From assembly GCA_026414225.1 (NCBI GenBank), contig JAOAJK010000003.1, positions 62,001 through 126,000 of the forward strand: a stretch of DNA of 64,000 nt, in the 5' to 3' direction. The notes under the pieces were generated by a model. That model saw only the letters and a list, made by a program, of their open reading frames with translations. It searched no databases and was not told where the DNA came from. Positions 48,800-58,050 of the stretch are shown one piece after another. Within the stretch, counting starts at the first letter, position 1. Every line of letters begins with the position of its first letter. Source of the stretch: Thermoplasmata archaeon. Lineage in GTDB: Archaea; Thermoplasmatota; Thermoplasmata; Lutacidiplasmatales; SKW197. The position numbers were made by a program, and so were the translations under genes.

Positions 48800-50179
48800 A
48801 TGCAATCTAATCTGCCAGCAAATCTTCAAAACCTCGTCAAGCTCTTCAGAGTTTGTGAGTGGTTTGATAATGCTAGATGGAATCAGCAGGTGCCGTGTTC
48901 CAGCCCTTCATCCTCTCTCGTCCACTACTCATACAACACGATGCCTGACGATGTGTTTAGCCAACAGCAGCTTAACAAGCTTAAACTAAAGCCATCTGAG
49001 AAAATCCTAATCCACTGGCTAACCTATATCACAGATTACCAGATGCGTTATACGCTTGTTTGGGCAGGAGGCTTTAAGGTGTTTACATGTTTGGTAAAAT
49101 GCTATACCTCCCAGAGATCCACACCCGCTGCAGAAATTTTAGCCGCGCATTTCGACCAATCCAAGAAGCATTTTACTACCTGCCAGAATTTCGGAGGGAT
49201 AATCGGGCACACAACTTTCACATCTAGACAACCACAAATAAATAGGAGAAAAATCGAACAAACACTTAATGTGCTCGACCACTATGATAGAGATATCGTT
49301 AAATTCATAGTTGATACTTTCCTCGCGTTTCATCAACCCCACGCTACCAATCCTCAGAATTGCGATTGTCTCAGAAAAGTTGCGTGTGCCCTCTGGTTGT
49401 TAACCTACACCGCAAACAATACCACCCAAAATTGGCCTCGAATACTGGCAAGTTTCACCAATAATCCTGCGGGATTTATAAACTCACCACAATTTGATTA
49501 TGTATATTCTAAGATGTTTGACCCCCTCCATGACAAGAAAAGATTGTGGTGCTGTGTGAGGGACTACAAAAAAGGTGATGATTGTGAATATCATCAAATC
49601 TTTAAGGACGCTATTTTGAATTTATATCCAGGTCAATTGCAACAGATAATAAATTGGTGGGACCAGTTGCCTTTAGACCAGCTAGAGCTTCCAGGGGATG
49701 TATGGAATGAGAAGTTTAGAGGGATGTTCACCGGATTCCTACAGCAGAAACATCGATGCTCGCGTGCCCCGTGCGTTGTTAGATTTTCTTATTCTGTGAT
49801 ATCTTCTCAAATGGGTTCGCAGTCATTCTATCCCGAGCAGGTTGATGTGAGTTTTGATTTTGCGCAAAGGATGTGTGGGGAGAAAAAGAATAAAGATAAA
49901 AAATGCGATGTTTGCCCGTTCCGTGTGGGTGGGTTAAAGCTCTGCAAAAGGGTTGCTTTACCCCTGCCTTCAGACCCTTCCAAATGCACACCCTCCATGT
50001 ACTGTAACATCGCATGGGAGTGTTGTGGGTATTATTATGTCTGTACCAATGGAGGAGGAAACTGTTTTATGCGGAGTTTTGATGGTGGGCTCTGTGATGG
50101 GACACAAAATGTTTCTGAAGGGCTCGACAGGGAAAACATGAAGGTACTGAGTGATAAATCCCACTGTGGAGGTGAATGA
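48800..50179 (+). CDS. Cys-containing protein of unknown function (two-gene island, gene 1)
   Basis: About 459 aa from ATG 48800, with GGAGGAG SD 6 nt upstream (ORF track starts at 48620). Q/N/W-rich; C-terminal cluster CGEKKNKDKKCDVCPFRVGGLKLC. Confidence 0.7.
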   Translation: MQSNLPANLQNLVKLFRVCEWFDNARWNQQVPCSSPSSSLVHYSYNTMPDDVFSQQQLNKLKLKPSEKILIHWLTYITDYQMRYTLVWAGGFKVFTCLVKCYTSQRSTPAAEILAAHFDQSKKHFTTCQNFGGIIGHTTFTSRQPQINRRKIEQTLNVLDHYDRDIVKFIVDTFLAFHQPHATNPQNCDCLRKVACALWLLTYTANNTTQNWPRILASFTNNPAGFINSPQFDYVYSKMFDPLHDKKRLWCCVRDYKKGDDCEYHQIFKDAILNLYPGQLQQIINWWDQLPLDQLELPGDVWNEKFRGMFTGFLQQKHRCSRAPCVVRFSYSVISSQMGSQSFYPEQVDVSFDFAQRMCGEKKNKDKKCDVCPFRVGGLKLCKRVALPLPSDPSKCTPSMYCNIAWECCGYYYVCTNGGGNCFMRSFDGGLCDGTQNVSEGLDRENMKVLSDKSHCGGE

Positions 50180-50181
50180 TA

Positions 50182-50607
50182 ATGTGCAATTGGGAAGATA
50201 TATGTATTGGAAAGAACGCAGTGATACCAGCAGACGTGCTCAGAACTACATGCGAAATACTTCAAGAGGTTGCGAAGCAAAGGAGAACAATCGCATATGG
50301 AGAGCTTATTGATCTATTAAAGGAAAAATATGTGGCGAATATTTATATTAGCAGGTATATTAACAGGTTCACAATTGGACGGATTTTGGATGAAGTTAAC
50401 AAGCAGGTTGCAAATACGACAAACCCTTCAATCTATCCTTCTTCAATTGTGGTGACAAAAGATACAGGAAAACCTGGAGACGGTTTTTGGGAAGTACAAT
50501 ATGGAACGCAACCCCCTGCGCGTGTGCAACAACAAAATCGCGTCGATGCATTGACCAAGTATCAGCAAGCTGTGTTTGATGTAAGTAAGTGGAGCTGCAA
50601 TTGTTAA
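50182..50607 (+). CDS. hypothetical protein (two-gene island, gene 2)
   Basis: Start with SD GGAGGTGA overlapping the end of gene 1; RRTIAYGELIDLLKEKYVANIYISRYINRFTIGRILDEVNKQ...SSIVVTKDTGKPGDGFWEV. Confidence 0.72.
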   Translation: MCNWEDICIGKNAVIPADVLRTTCEILQEVAKQRRTIAYGELIDLLKEKYVANIYISRYINRFTIGRILDEVNKQVANTTNPSIYPSSIVVTKDTGKPGDGFWEVQYGTQPPARVQQQNRVDALTKYQQAVFDVSKWSCNC

Positions 50608-50709
50608 TCTAAAAATTGGGAGTATTTCTGGGGTTTATCGGCACATCTCCCTCCCCTTGAGAAATCTTTATCAGGTTGAACTACTTCTGGCAAACTGAAG
50701 GCTGATACC

Positions 50710-52479
50710 ATGCTCATCGAAATAGAAAAACTTACCATAGAAAGTTTTCTCGAGATTTTTGAGAGAATCCAGGAGATAAAGCGAAGAGCGGGGATTGAAG
50801 GCATTCTGAACAACCCGCCAGACCTTCTGGAGCGTGCGAAGAGTTATGGCATCCAGTATAAGAATGGCTCGTGGGGCTGGGCCTCGAACATCTGGAGCAG
50901 AAGTGCGGAGGGAAGCGTGGTGGTTGAGAAAAACGACGAACTGAAACCGGAACACAAGGAGCTGATGAGGTCCGTGCTCGAACAAATTCTATGCAGAAAG
51001 CTTATCCAGGTAGATGCGACGATCGGAATGCCCGGCACACCAGTAGCAATGCATGCACGGCTTTATGAGGATGCCCAGTTCCCTGACATTGCCTACCGCT
51101 GGAAGGAACTGAATTTCCCTGCCTCACTTGGAGAGAAACCGGATGCACTTATCTTCCACATTCCCCACTACCTCGAAAATCCAAATGTGCCTGGGAAAAA
51201 AGACATGCTCAAGGTTCTCCGTTTTCCCAACCACAATTACACAATTGTAACTGCCACATCTTATCAGGGAGAGGTAAAAAAAGGGTTTCTGACCCACTGG
51301 ATAAACTATGTTTACCAGAAGGGCGGCACCGGAGAGCATGCCTCGCTCAAGGAATTTACCGTGAAACGGGTGGATGGAACCGAGAAGCGGATTGCAATGT
51401 GTGTCTGGGGCTTGAGTGGAAGCGGCAAATCCACCCACGGGCTCTACATTTTGAACGAACGCACCAACAAAATTTTCATTGAAAAATTCGGCATTGACAT
51501 GGCAAGGTATGTGTATGACCAGGTGATAAAGAACGACGACATCGTCGCAATCTTCCCTGACAGGGTTTATGGCTCCGAAAAGGGCTCCTGGACGAAGACC
51601 GAGGATGTGGATGAGAGCCAGGTTGCAATGTACACTGCGGGGATGTCTCCCAGGGCGCTCCACGAAAACACGGAATTTGATGAAAATGGAAATGTGAGCT
51701 TCGCTGGTAAACTGTTCCAGTACCACGGCAAGCTCAATCAGAATGCGAGGAGCGTATTCTATCTTGAAGACACCGGCTACTATGATGGAAATGTGAACTC
51801 GAGCGTGCCCCTCAACATGGCTGTCTTCATCAGTCCCGGCTACACATCCGACTATGCCTGGGTGAAAATAAACAGTCCAGAATTTGCGGCAAAGGTTCTG
51901 GCAGATGGGAGAACAATCGGGCATCCGGCCCAGAGCCGCATAGGTGTGGGGCAGGAGAAGTATGAGAGCCGCTATTGCTTGCCATTCACGATGGGTGCAA
52001 CCAATGCCCAGCATGTGACAAGGTTCTATGAGTTTATGGTTGCGAGAAAGGATGACCCTGTAGAAGTTTATCTTATCAACACCACGGGGCGTGTGGGCGC
52101 AGAGTACGAATGGGTAGAAAAAGACCTCGGTGGCAGAAAACTTCTCGTGCCCACTGCTAAGTTTGTGGAAAAGGATGGAAAAAAGAAGCCCGTGGGTGGC
52201 ACAGGACCCACCATAGAGGAAACGGAACTCTTTTTGTTCCAGACAGCAAGGGGTGCCGTGGAGTATGCTGCCCATCCAGTGTTTGGAGACCGTGTCCAGG
52301 TGCCAGTTCATGTTGAGGGTCTCCGGGAGGACCGGTTGAAGCAGCTTGACCCATTCACCTACCGCACCAGGGAGGAAATGGAGAAACTGTTGAAAGCCCA
52401 GATAGAACTGAGCAAATACTATCTCGCAGTCCAGTGCCCAGGACTTCCAGTTAAAATTCTGAATGCAATGGACTTCTGA
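50710..52479 (+). CDS. pckA: ATP-dependent phosphoenolpyruvate carboxykinase
   Basis: 589 aa; AMCVWGLSGSGKSTHGLYIL (kinase-1a), FRFPNHNYTIV-type region, SVPLNMAVFISPGY. Confidence 0.88.
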   Translation: MLIEIEKLTIESFLEIFERIQEIKRRAGIEGILNNPPDLLERAKSYGIQYKNGSWGWASNIWSRSAEGSVVVEKNDELKPEHKELMRSVLEQILCRKLIQVDATIGMPGTPVAMHARLYEDAQFPDIAYRWKELNFPASLGEKPDALIFHIPHYLENPNVPGKKDMLKVLRFPNHNYTIVTATSYQGEVKKGFLTHWINYVYQKGGTGEHASLKEFTVKRVDGTEKRIAMCVWGLSGSGKSTHGLYILNERTNKIFIEKFGIDMARYVYDQVIKNDDIVAIFPDRVYGSEKGSWTKTEDVDESQVAMYTAGMSPRALHENTEFDENGNVSFAGKLFQYHGKLNQNARSVFYLEDTGYYDGNVNSSVPLNMAVFISPGYTSDYAWVKINSPEFAAKVLADGRTIGHPAQSRIGVGQEKYESRYCLPFTMGATNAQHVTRFYEFMVARKDDPVEVYLINTTGRVGAEYEWVEKDLGGRKLLVPTAKFVEKDGKKKPVGGTGPTIEETELFLFQTARGAVEYAAHPVFGDRVQVPVHVEGLREDRLKQLDPFTYRTREEMEKLLKAQIELSKYYLAVQCPGLPVKILNAMDF

Positions 52480-52529
52480 TACTACCACTACCTTTAATAT
52501 TTCCTCCTCTTTCTCTTGGGCGTGAAATC

Positions 52530-53015
52530 ATGAACTGTGAGATGTGCGGGATGGAAACCAAGGTTCTGAAAAAGGTGCTGGTTGAAGGCACGGTACTGTC
52601 GCTCTGTCCCAGGTGTGCCAGATATGGTAAGGAAATTTCCGAGACACCTAAATCCGAAATTCCTGCACCCTTCAGAAAGCCACAGCAGAGGCAGGAGGTG
52701 GACATCTATTCCAAGATGCCCGAGGAGGAACTCGTCGAGGACTACAACGAACGCATCAGGAGGGCGAGGGAGGCAAGGGGCTGGAGCCAGGAAGAACTCG
52801 GAAAACGGATAAACGAGAAAAAATCAATAATTGCGAAGATTGAGACAAAGGAGTTCAGACCACCGGATGCTCTCGCAAAAAAACTCGAGGTAACGCTCAA
52901 CATCAAACTCCTGGAAAAGGTCAATGAAAATGTTGCGTTAAAATCATCTAGCCGTGATAAAACCCTCACCCTCGGGGATATGATTGTGATAAAAGAGGAG
53001 AAAAAGAAAAGATAG
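52530..53015 (+). CDS. archaeal multiprotein bridging factor 1-like
   Basis: 161 aa; N-terminal MNCEMCGME...LCPRCARYGK zinc ribbon, HTH_3 RIRRAREARGWSQEELGKRINEKKSIIAKIE. Confidence 0.93.
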   Translation: MNCEMCGMETKVLKKVLVEGTVLSLCPRCARYGKEISETPKSEIPAPFRKPQQRQEVDIYSKMPEEELVEDYNERIRRAREARGWSQEELGKRINEKKSIIAKIETKEFRPPDALAKKLEVTLNIKLLEKVNENVALKSSSRDKTLTLGDMIVIKEEKKKR

Positions 53016-53017
53016 TT

Positions 53018-54052
53018 TTATTTTATTATTTTCAATGTTCTGTTTGTCTTCTCGATGCTCTTCAATTTGTCGGATTCCAGGTTCATCATTGCCCTGATGG
53101 CATCGATGTTTTCAGGCACCACATCGCTTTCCTGGTGGACTGCCTGTGTGTAGTAGAGTTCCCTGCCCACAACACTTACTCCATCTTTCCAGACCGGAAT
53201 CTCGTAGAGATCTCCCCTGGGTCTTCCGAGGTCCTTTGCATATTCCATCAGCTGGGCAGTTGATTCAAATCCGTGCTTTGAGTTCACGAGAATAACTCTT
53301 GTGGTATTCTTCCAGATGTTGATTACATCCTCTGTTTTGACTTCCTTCTTCAGGGTTACCATCACATTGTGGAGGTGCATGATAGTTGTGGGCACCACTA
53401 CAGCCATGCTGCTGATGTTGATGTCTGGAACCACGCTCTGCACATCCGGTCCATGGTGGGAGGGCACCTTGATCTCCGGCTGAATTGCGTTGAGCGGTCC
53501 CTTCTTTGAGTCGTTCGGGTCAGTTGCCCTGCGAACAAGCACCACCTTCACATTCTCAATCCCGATTTCCCTGTGGACAGGCACGAGGGTTCTCAGCAAG
53601 CCCGTCGTGTTGCAGGAAACCACCCTCACATACTTTGCTCCAATACATTTCTCGTAGTTGGCAAACGCATTGAACGAGAGCCCTGTGAGTTTGTGCTTTT
53701 CTCCGCCTTGAAAGATTGCTGGTTTTCCCAGTTCCTCGTAAACCTTTTTGTAGTCCTCACCAGTAGTTCCGCCTTCCTTCTTCTTGCCCGGTGTGCAGTC
53801 CACGATGATGTCCGCCTCCTCGAAGAGTTCCTTTGCAGTTCCAGCGACATCGAACCCTGCATCCTTGAACGCCTGGACTTTGTCATCGCTCGCCGCATAA
53901 ATCTTGAAGCCCTTCTGCATCGCTGTTATGCACTCGTAGGTGGGCCTTGTTTTCACGACCCCGATGATTTTCATGTCGTCCTGCCAGCTCACAGCATCTG
54001 CCACTCTCTTTCCGATGGTTCCATACCCGTTTATTGCTACCTTCACGACCAT
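53018..54052 (-). CDS. gap: archaeal (type II) glyceraldehyde-3-phosphate dehydrogenase
   Basis: 344 aa; VKVAINGYGTIGKRVADAV, VVSCNTTGLLRTL catalytic Cys motif. Confidence 0.96.
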   Translation of the reverse strand: MVVKVAINGYGTIGKRVADAVSWQDDMKIIGVVKTRPTYECITAMQKGFKIYAASDDKVQAFKDAGFDVAGTAKELFEEADIIVDCTPGKKKEGGTTGEDYKKVYEELGKPAIFQGGEKHKLTGLSFNAFANYEKCIGAKYVRVVSCNTTGLLRTLVPVHREIGIENVKVVLVRRATDPNDSKKGPLNAIQPEIKVPSHHGPDVQSVVPDINISSMAVVVPTTIMHLHNVMVTLKKEVKTEDVINIWKNTTRVILVNSKHGFESTAQLMEYAKDLGRPRGDLYEIPVWKDGVSVVGRELYYTQAVHQESDVVPENIDAIRAMMNLESDKLKSIEKTNRTLKIIK

Positions 54053-54117
54053 GGTTATCCCCTTGAAACTGCAATAGAAACAGGATAATTAAACTTTCTC
54101 CCGTGCGCCAAGATTAG

Positions 54118-54127
54118 TTTTATATAT
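54118..54127 (+). promoter_or_regulatory. candidate TATA box upstream of the GTPase operon
   Basis: tttatatatc about 30 bp upstream of ATG 54156. Confidence 0.4.
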
Positions 54128-54155
54128 CACAACTCAATGGTGGTTCAGTGAGAAT

Positions 54156-54713
54156 ATGCAGACCAAGAATGTGATAAAATCCGTGATAATGCTGGGCGAT
54201 GCGGCAGTGGGAAAGACAAGCCTGGTGAGAAGGTTTGTCGTTGACCAGTTTGACGACACCTACATAACAACCCTGGGTGCGAAGCCAATGGAGAAGGACA
54301 TCCGGATTGTTGGTAAGGATGCAATAATTGAGTTGCGAATGATTATCTGGGATATCATGGGACAGAAGGACTACGAGAGGGTTCACAGGGACATGTTTGA
54401 AGGTGTCAACGGGGGCATCATTGTGTGCGATGTAACGAAGCCAGAGACACTTAAAAATCTGGGAGAATACTGGATTCCCACATTTTTTGAATATGCGGGC
54501 AAGGTGCCGCTCGTGTTGATGGCAAATAAGATTGACCTTAAAGAACAGTTGAAGATTGAGATAAAGGATATTCAGGCGCTGCTTGCCAGCTTCCAGATGA
54601 AGGATGGTTGCTCTCCGCCATTCTACCTCACATCGGCCAAGACAGGCGAGAATGTCCAGGTTGGATTTGAGAAACTTGGGGAACTCCTGGCAAGGGATAT
54701 GGGACTTCTTTAG
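54156..54713 (+). CDS. Ras/Rab-like small GTPase
   Basis: 185 aa; MLGDAAVGKTSLVRRF (G1), IWDIMGQKDYERVH (G3), MANKIDL (G4), TSAKTG (G5). Confidence 0.92.
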   Translation: MQTKNVIKSVIMLGDAAVGKTSLVRRFVVDQFDDTYITTLGAKPMEKDIRIVGKDAIIELRMIIWDIMGQKDYERVHRDMFEGVNGGIIVCDVTKPETLKNLGEYWIPTFFEYAGKVPLVLMANKIDLKEQLKIEIKDIQALLASFQMKDGCSPPFYLTSAKTGENVQVGFEKLGELLARDMGLL

Positions 54714-54719
54714 AGAGCA

Positions 54720-55004
54720 ATGGCAAAAAAGATGAAAAGACAACCAGAAACCCTCGTCGAATTGATGGACATTATTTTAAGCAGGGTCTGCAGGGGACTG
54801 AAATCTTCAAGGCACCTGCTTGCTGACGCCTGCACGGAAATGGAGGGTTTTGGGATAGACCCTGATGCACCTGAGCCAGAAAAACTCGAAATTCTGATAA
54901 ATTATGTGGAGAACCTCAGAGATGAGGACGGGAATATGGTCTTCAGTGCCGTGGAAATTCAGGAGTACAGAACCCAGCTGAGAAAACTGACCAGAAGGAA
55001 GTGA
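54720..55004 (+). CDS. small helical protein of unknown function in the GTPase operon
   Basis: 94 aa; 6-bp gap after the GTPase stop and 7-bp gap before the AAA/TPR gene. Confidence 0.7.
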   Translation: MAKKMKRQPETLVELMDIILSRVCRGLKSSRHLLADACTEMEGFGIDPDAPEPEKLEILINYVENLRDEDGNMVFSAVEIQEYRTQLRKLTRRK

Positions 55005-55011
55005 GAGACCG

Positions 55012-58000
55012 ATGAATGCAGAGCCAGTTATTCCATTTGTGGACAGGGACCAGGAACTCAAGATAATCCGGGAACTTATCGAGGAGGCAATTTCTGGAAG
55101 AACCTCTGCCCTTCTGGTAAAGGGAGATGTGGGCATAGGAAAGACAAGGTTGATGGAGAAGACACTGGAGATCGCTAAAGGGAAAAATTTCCAGATTGGT
55201 GTGGGCCACGGGGTTAAGGGTGTGCGAATTCCGTTCGTGACCCTAACAGAATGCTTCTCCGAACTGGGTATAGAGCATCTGCTTTCGCCCCAGAAACCCC
55301 CGAGGGTAGATTGCATCTATCTTTCCACGAACAAAGGAATCCTGATTGCAAAGGTCGAACGCGAAAATTTTCAGATTAAGCCAGAAATATTTACAGCAAT
55401 GCTTGCACTCGTGAACCGTTTTGTTCAGGATTCAATGAAACTTATTGACCCTGGCTCCGCCGGCGGTCTGGGGAGGCTGGAGTATGAGGGCTGGTGGATT
55501 GTGGTGGAGCGGCTTGGAGAGTTGAATCTGGTAGCCATTCTCTCCGGCAGAGAAACCGAATTCCTGATCGAGGACATGCGAAATGCCCTGTTTAATATCC
55601 AGAAAAAGTATGGAAAGGTCCTGAAAAACTGGAATGGCGATGCAGACCAGGTGGCTGGAATAGAGGAGGAATTCCGTCACATAATTACCTCTGGTAAATA
55701 CGATGGCATTGACTACGGAAAAGGGGATTTTGCTGCCCAGAGAACCAGCTTGTTCGAAAATGTGACCAGGGGTGTGTGCAGGTTGGCTGCAGAGAAACCG
55801 ATGCTGCTGGTCATAGAGAATATTCACTGGGCTGATGAATCCACCATATCTATGGTATCCTATCTTATCCAGAACCTCAGAAACTCGAATCTTTTCGTGC
55901 TGCTCACTGCAAGAACCGATGAACTTGCAGAGAGTTTTGCAAATGATGTGCTCGGTGAACTTGTGAACTCCGGAAAAATGCAGGAAATTGAACTCCTCGA
56001 GATTCCGAGGGAAGGGGCGGTGGAAATTCTGGAGGCGATTGCAAAGGGTATCGGAAAACACGAAGAGGTGGTAAATGAGATTTTATCGGAAACTGGTGGG
56101 AATCCGTTGTTTCTGATTGAAATCACGAGATACATGATTGCGGTCCATGAGATGGTGCAGGAAGGAGATGTCTGGAAAATAGTGAAAAAGAGGGAACATC
56201 GGATTCCAAAAAAGGTGGAGGAGATTTTTAGAAGGAAGCTTGCCGGGCTCGGGGAGATGCGGGAAATTGTGGAATGCGGTTCCGTGATTGGAGAATCCTT
56301 TAATCCTGACATAGTGGCTGCGGTCTTCGGAATTGACAGGTTCCAGATGCTTAGAAAGTTGAGGAACATTGAGAATTATGGATTGATTACCTTTGCAGGT
56401 AACGACTGTGCGTTTGTGCATACCCTTGCAAGGGAAGTGACATACCAGTCAATACCACAGCCCGTCAGGTTGATGTATCATGAGAAGGTGGCGGAAAGCA
56501 TGGAAAGAATTTACAAGGGCAAAATAGAAGAAAATTTAAGCAGGATTGGTTACCACTATTACAGAGCAGGTAACCCTGGCAAGGCACTGCCCTACCTTCT
56601 GAAAGGTATCAGGAATGCGGAAATTAAGTTTGCGAACGAAGAGGCACTCCAGTTGATTGGCTATGCTAAGGAACTCTGCGAAAACGACGAGAGTTTGAAA
56701 GAGGTTCACATAGCCCTTCTGGAAAAGGAAGGGGACCTTTACCAGATTACCGGAAAATACAGAAATGCGCTGGCGGTTTACTCGTCTCTGCTCCAGCTCA
56801 CTTCAGCTCCCGAAAGAATCTATAGAAAGATGGGGGAATGTGCCCATGCCACTGGGGATTACGATGAAGGGCTGGAGTATGTGAAAAGGGGACTGGAAAA
56901 TGCGGACAAGGCAAACAGGGAGTATGGGAGATTGCGGCTCCTGGAGGGCACAATTCACTACAGAAAAGGTGAGATTGAAGAGGCACAGCAAATCTACCTG
57001 GAAATCCTTTCCGTGTTTGAGGAGTTCGGGGCAGAGGAGAAGGACAGGGCGTTGCTCCTCAACAACCTCGGAAATGTTTATTTTGAGAAGAGGGAGTTAA
57101 AAAAAGCCCTGGATTACTACAGGATGAGCCTGGCAATAAGGGAGAAAATCAACGAGCATCTCGCGATTGCAGGATCCTACAATAACATAGGGATTGTTTA
57201 CAGATACATGCATGAATACAGCACGGCCCTTGCCTATTTCCAGAAAAGCTTGCGGCAGGCAGAAAAATGCGGGCATCTCTGGGGCATGATTTTTCCGCTG
57301 GATAACATGGCAGACCTCTACTTTGCGGTGGGGGATGTGGTAAAATGCGTCCAGACATACAGAACTGAAATCCTGTACCTGAAGAAAATTGAGAACTTGC
57401 ATGCCCTTATAAACACTTACGGAAAGCTGGCAAAAGTTTATGCCAAGCATGAGAAATTTGATGAGGCAATGGAATGTCTTGTAGAATCTGGGGGTTATGT
57501 GCTGAAAACCGATAACCCGTTGCTTCTTGCGGGCCATTTCCTGGCACATGTCGCGGTTTACAGGGAACAGGGGAAGCTTGAGCGGGCACTTGAGTTTGTA
57601 GATAGAGCTCTGGTAGAGCTAAAAAAGGTGAGGAATGACGAGCGGGGTAAAATTTTGCTTTTGAATGCACTTTCAGACAAAGGTGACCTGCTCTATTTGC
57701 TGGGAAGAAAATCAGAGGCAGAAAAAATCTGCACTGCAATTTTCAACACCTTCTCTACAATGGATGTGGCAAAGGCCGCTGGTTATGCCTACATCACGAG
57801 TGGGAAAATTCTGGCTGAACAGGGAAAAATTGGGGAGGCAAGAAGCAAGTTCATCCAGGGTGTGGAGGCCCTGAAACTGTATGGTGGTGAGTACAGAACT
57901 GCCTGTGCCTACCTTGCGTGGGGGATGGTAGAAAAGGAGGCAGGAAATAAAGAGGAGGCAGCGAAGCTGGTTGATAGGGCAATTAAAATGTTTACCATGA

Positions 58001-58050
58001 TGAAAATGAAGCGAAAAATAGAGGAAGCGAAGAAAATTTTTGAGAGTTAG
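55012..58050 (+). CDS. large AAA/STAND ATPase with an inserted roadblock/longin-like domain and TPR repeats
   Basis: 1012 aa; ALLVKGDVGIGKTRLMEK; insertion YLSTNKGILIAKVERENFQIKPEIFTAMLALVNRFVQDSM...RLEYEGWWIVVERLGELNLVAILSGRE...YGKVLKNWNGD; LLVIENIHWADEST; TPRs. Confidence 0.88.
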   Translation: MNAEPVIPFVDRDQELKIIRELIEEAISGRTSALLVKGDVGIGKTRLMEKTLEIAKGKNFQIGVGHGVKGVRIPFVTLTECFSELGIEHLLSPQKPPRVDCIYLSTNKGILIAKVERENFQIKPEIFTAMLALVNRFVQDSMKLIDPGSAGGLGRLEYEGWWIVVERLGELNLVAILSGRETEFLIEDMRNALFNIQKKYGKVLKNWNGDADQVAGIEEEFRHIITSGKYDGIDYGKGDFAAQRTSLFENVTRGVCRLAAEKPMLLVIENIHWADESTISMVSYLIQNLRNSNLFVLLTARTDELAESFANDVLGELVNSGKMQEIELLEIPREGAVEILEAIAKGIGKHEEVVNEILSETGGNPLFLIEITRYMIAVHEMVQEGDVWKIVKKREHRIPKKVEEIFRRKLAGLGEMREIVECGSVIGESFNPDIVAAVFGIDRFQMLRKLRNIENYGLITFAGNDCAFVHTLAREVTYQSIPQPVRLMYHEKVAESMERIYKGKIEENLSRIGYHYYRAGNPGKALPYLLKGIRNAEIKFANEEALQLIGYAKELCENDESLKEVHIALLEKEGDLYQITGKYRNALAVYSSLLQLTSAPERIYRKMGECAHATGDYDEGLEYVKRGLENADKANREYGRLRLLEGTIHYRKGEIEEAQQIYLEILSVFEEFGAEEKDRALLLNNLGNVYFEKRELKKALDYYRMSLAIREKINEHLAIAGSYNNIGIVYRYMHEYSTALAYFQKSLRQAEKCGHLWGMIFPLDNMADLYFAVGDVVKCVQTYRTEILYLKKIENLHALINTYGKLAKVYAKHEKFDEAMECLVESGGYVLKTDNPLLLAGHFLAHVAVYREQGKLERALEFVDRALVELKKVRNDERGKILLLNALSDKGDLLYLLGRKSEAEKICTAIFNTFSTMDVAKAAGYAYITSGKILAEQGKIGEARSKFIQGVEALKLYGGEYRTACAYLAWGMVEKEAGNKEEAAKLVDRAIKMFTMMKMKRKIEEAKKIFES

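Noticed and set aside
51124-52488. 454 aa minus-strand ORF opposite pckA
   Set aside because: Antisense shadow of a well-supported PEPCK gene in high-GC coding sequence; no recognisable domains.
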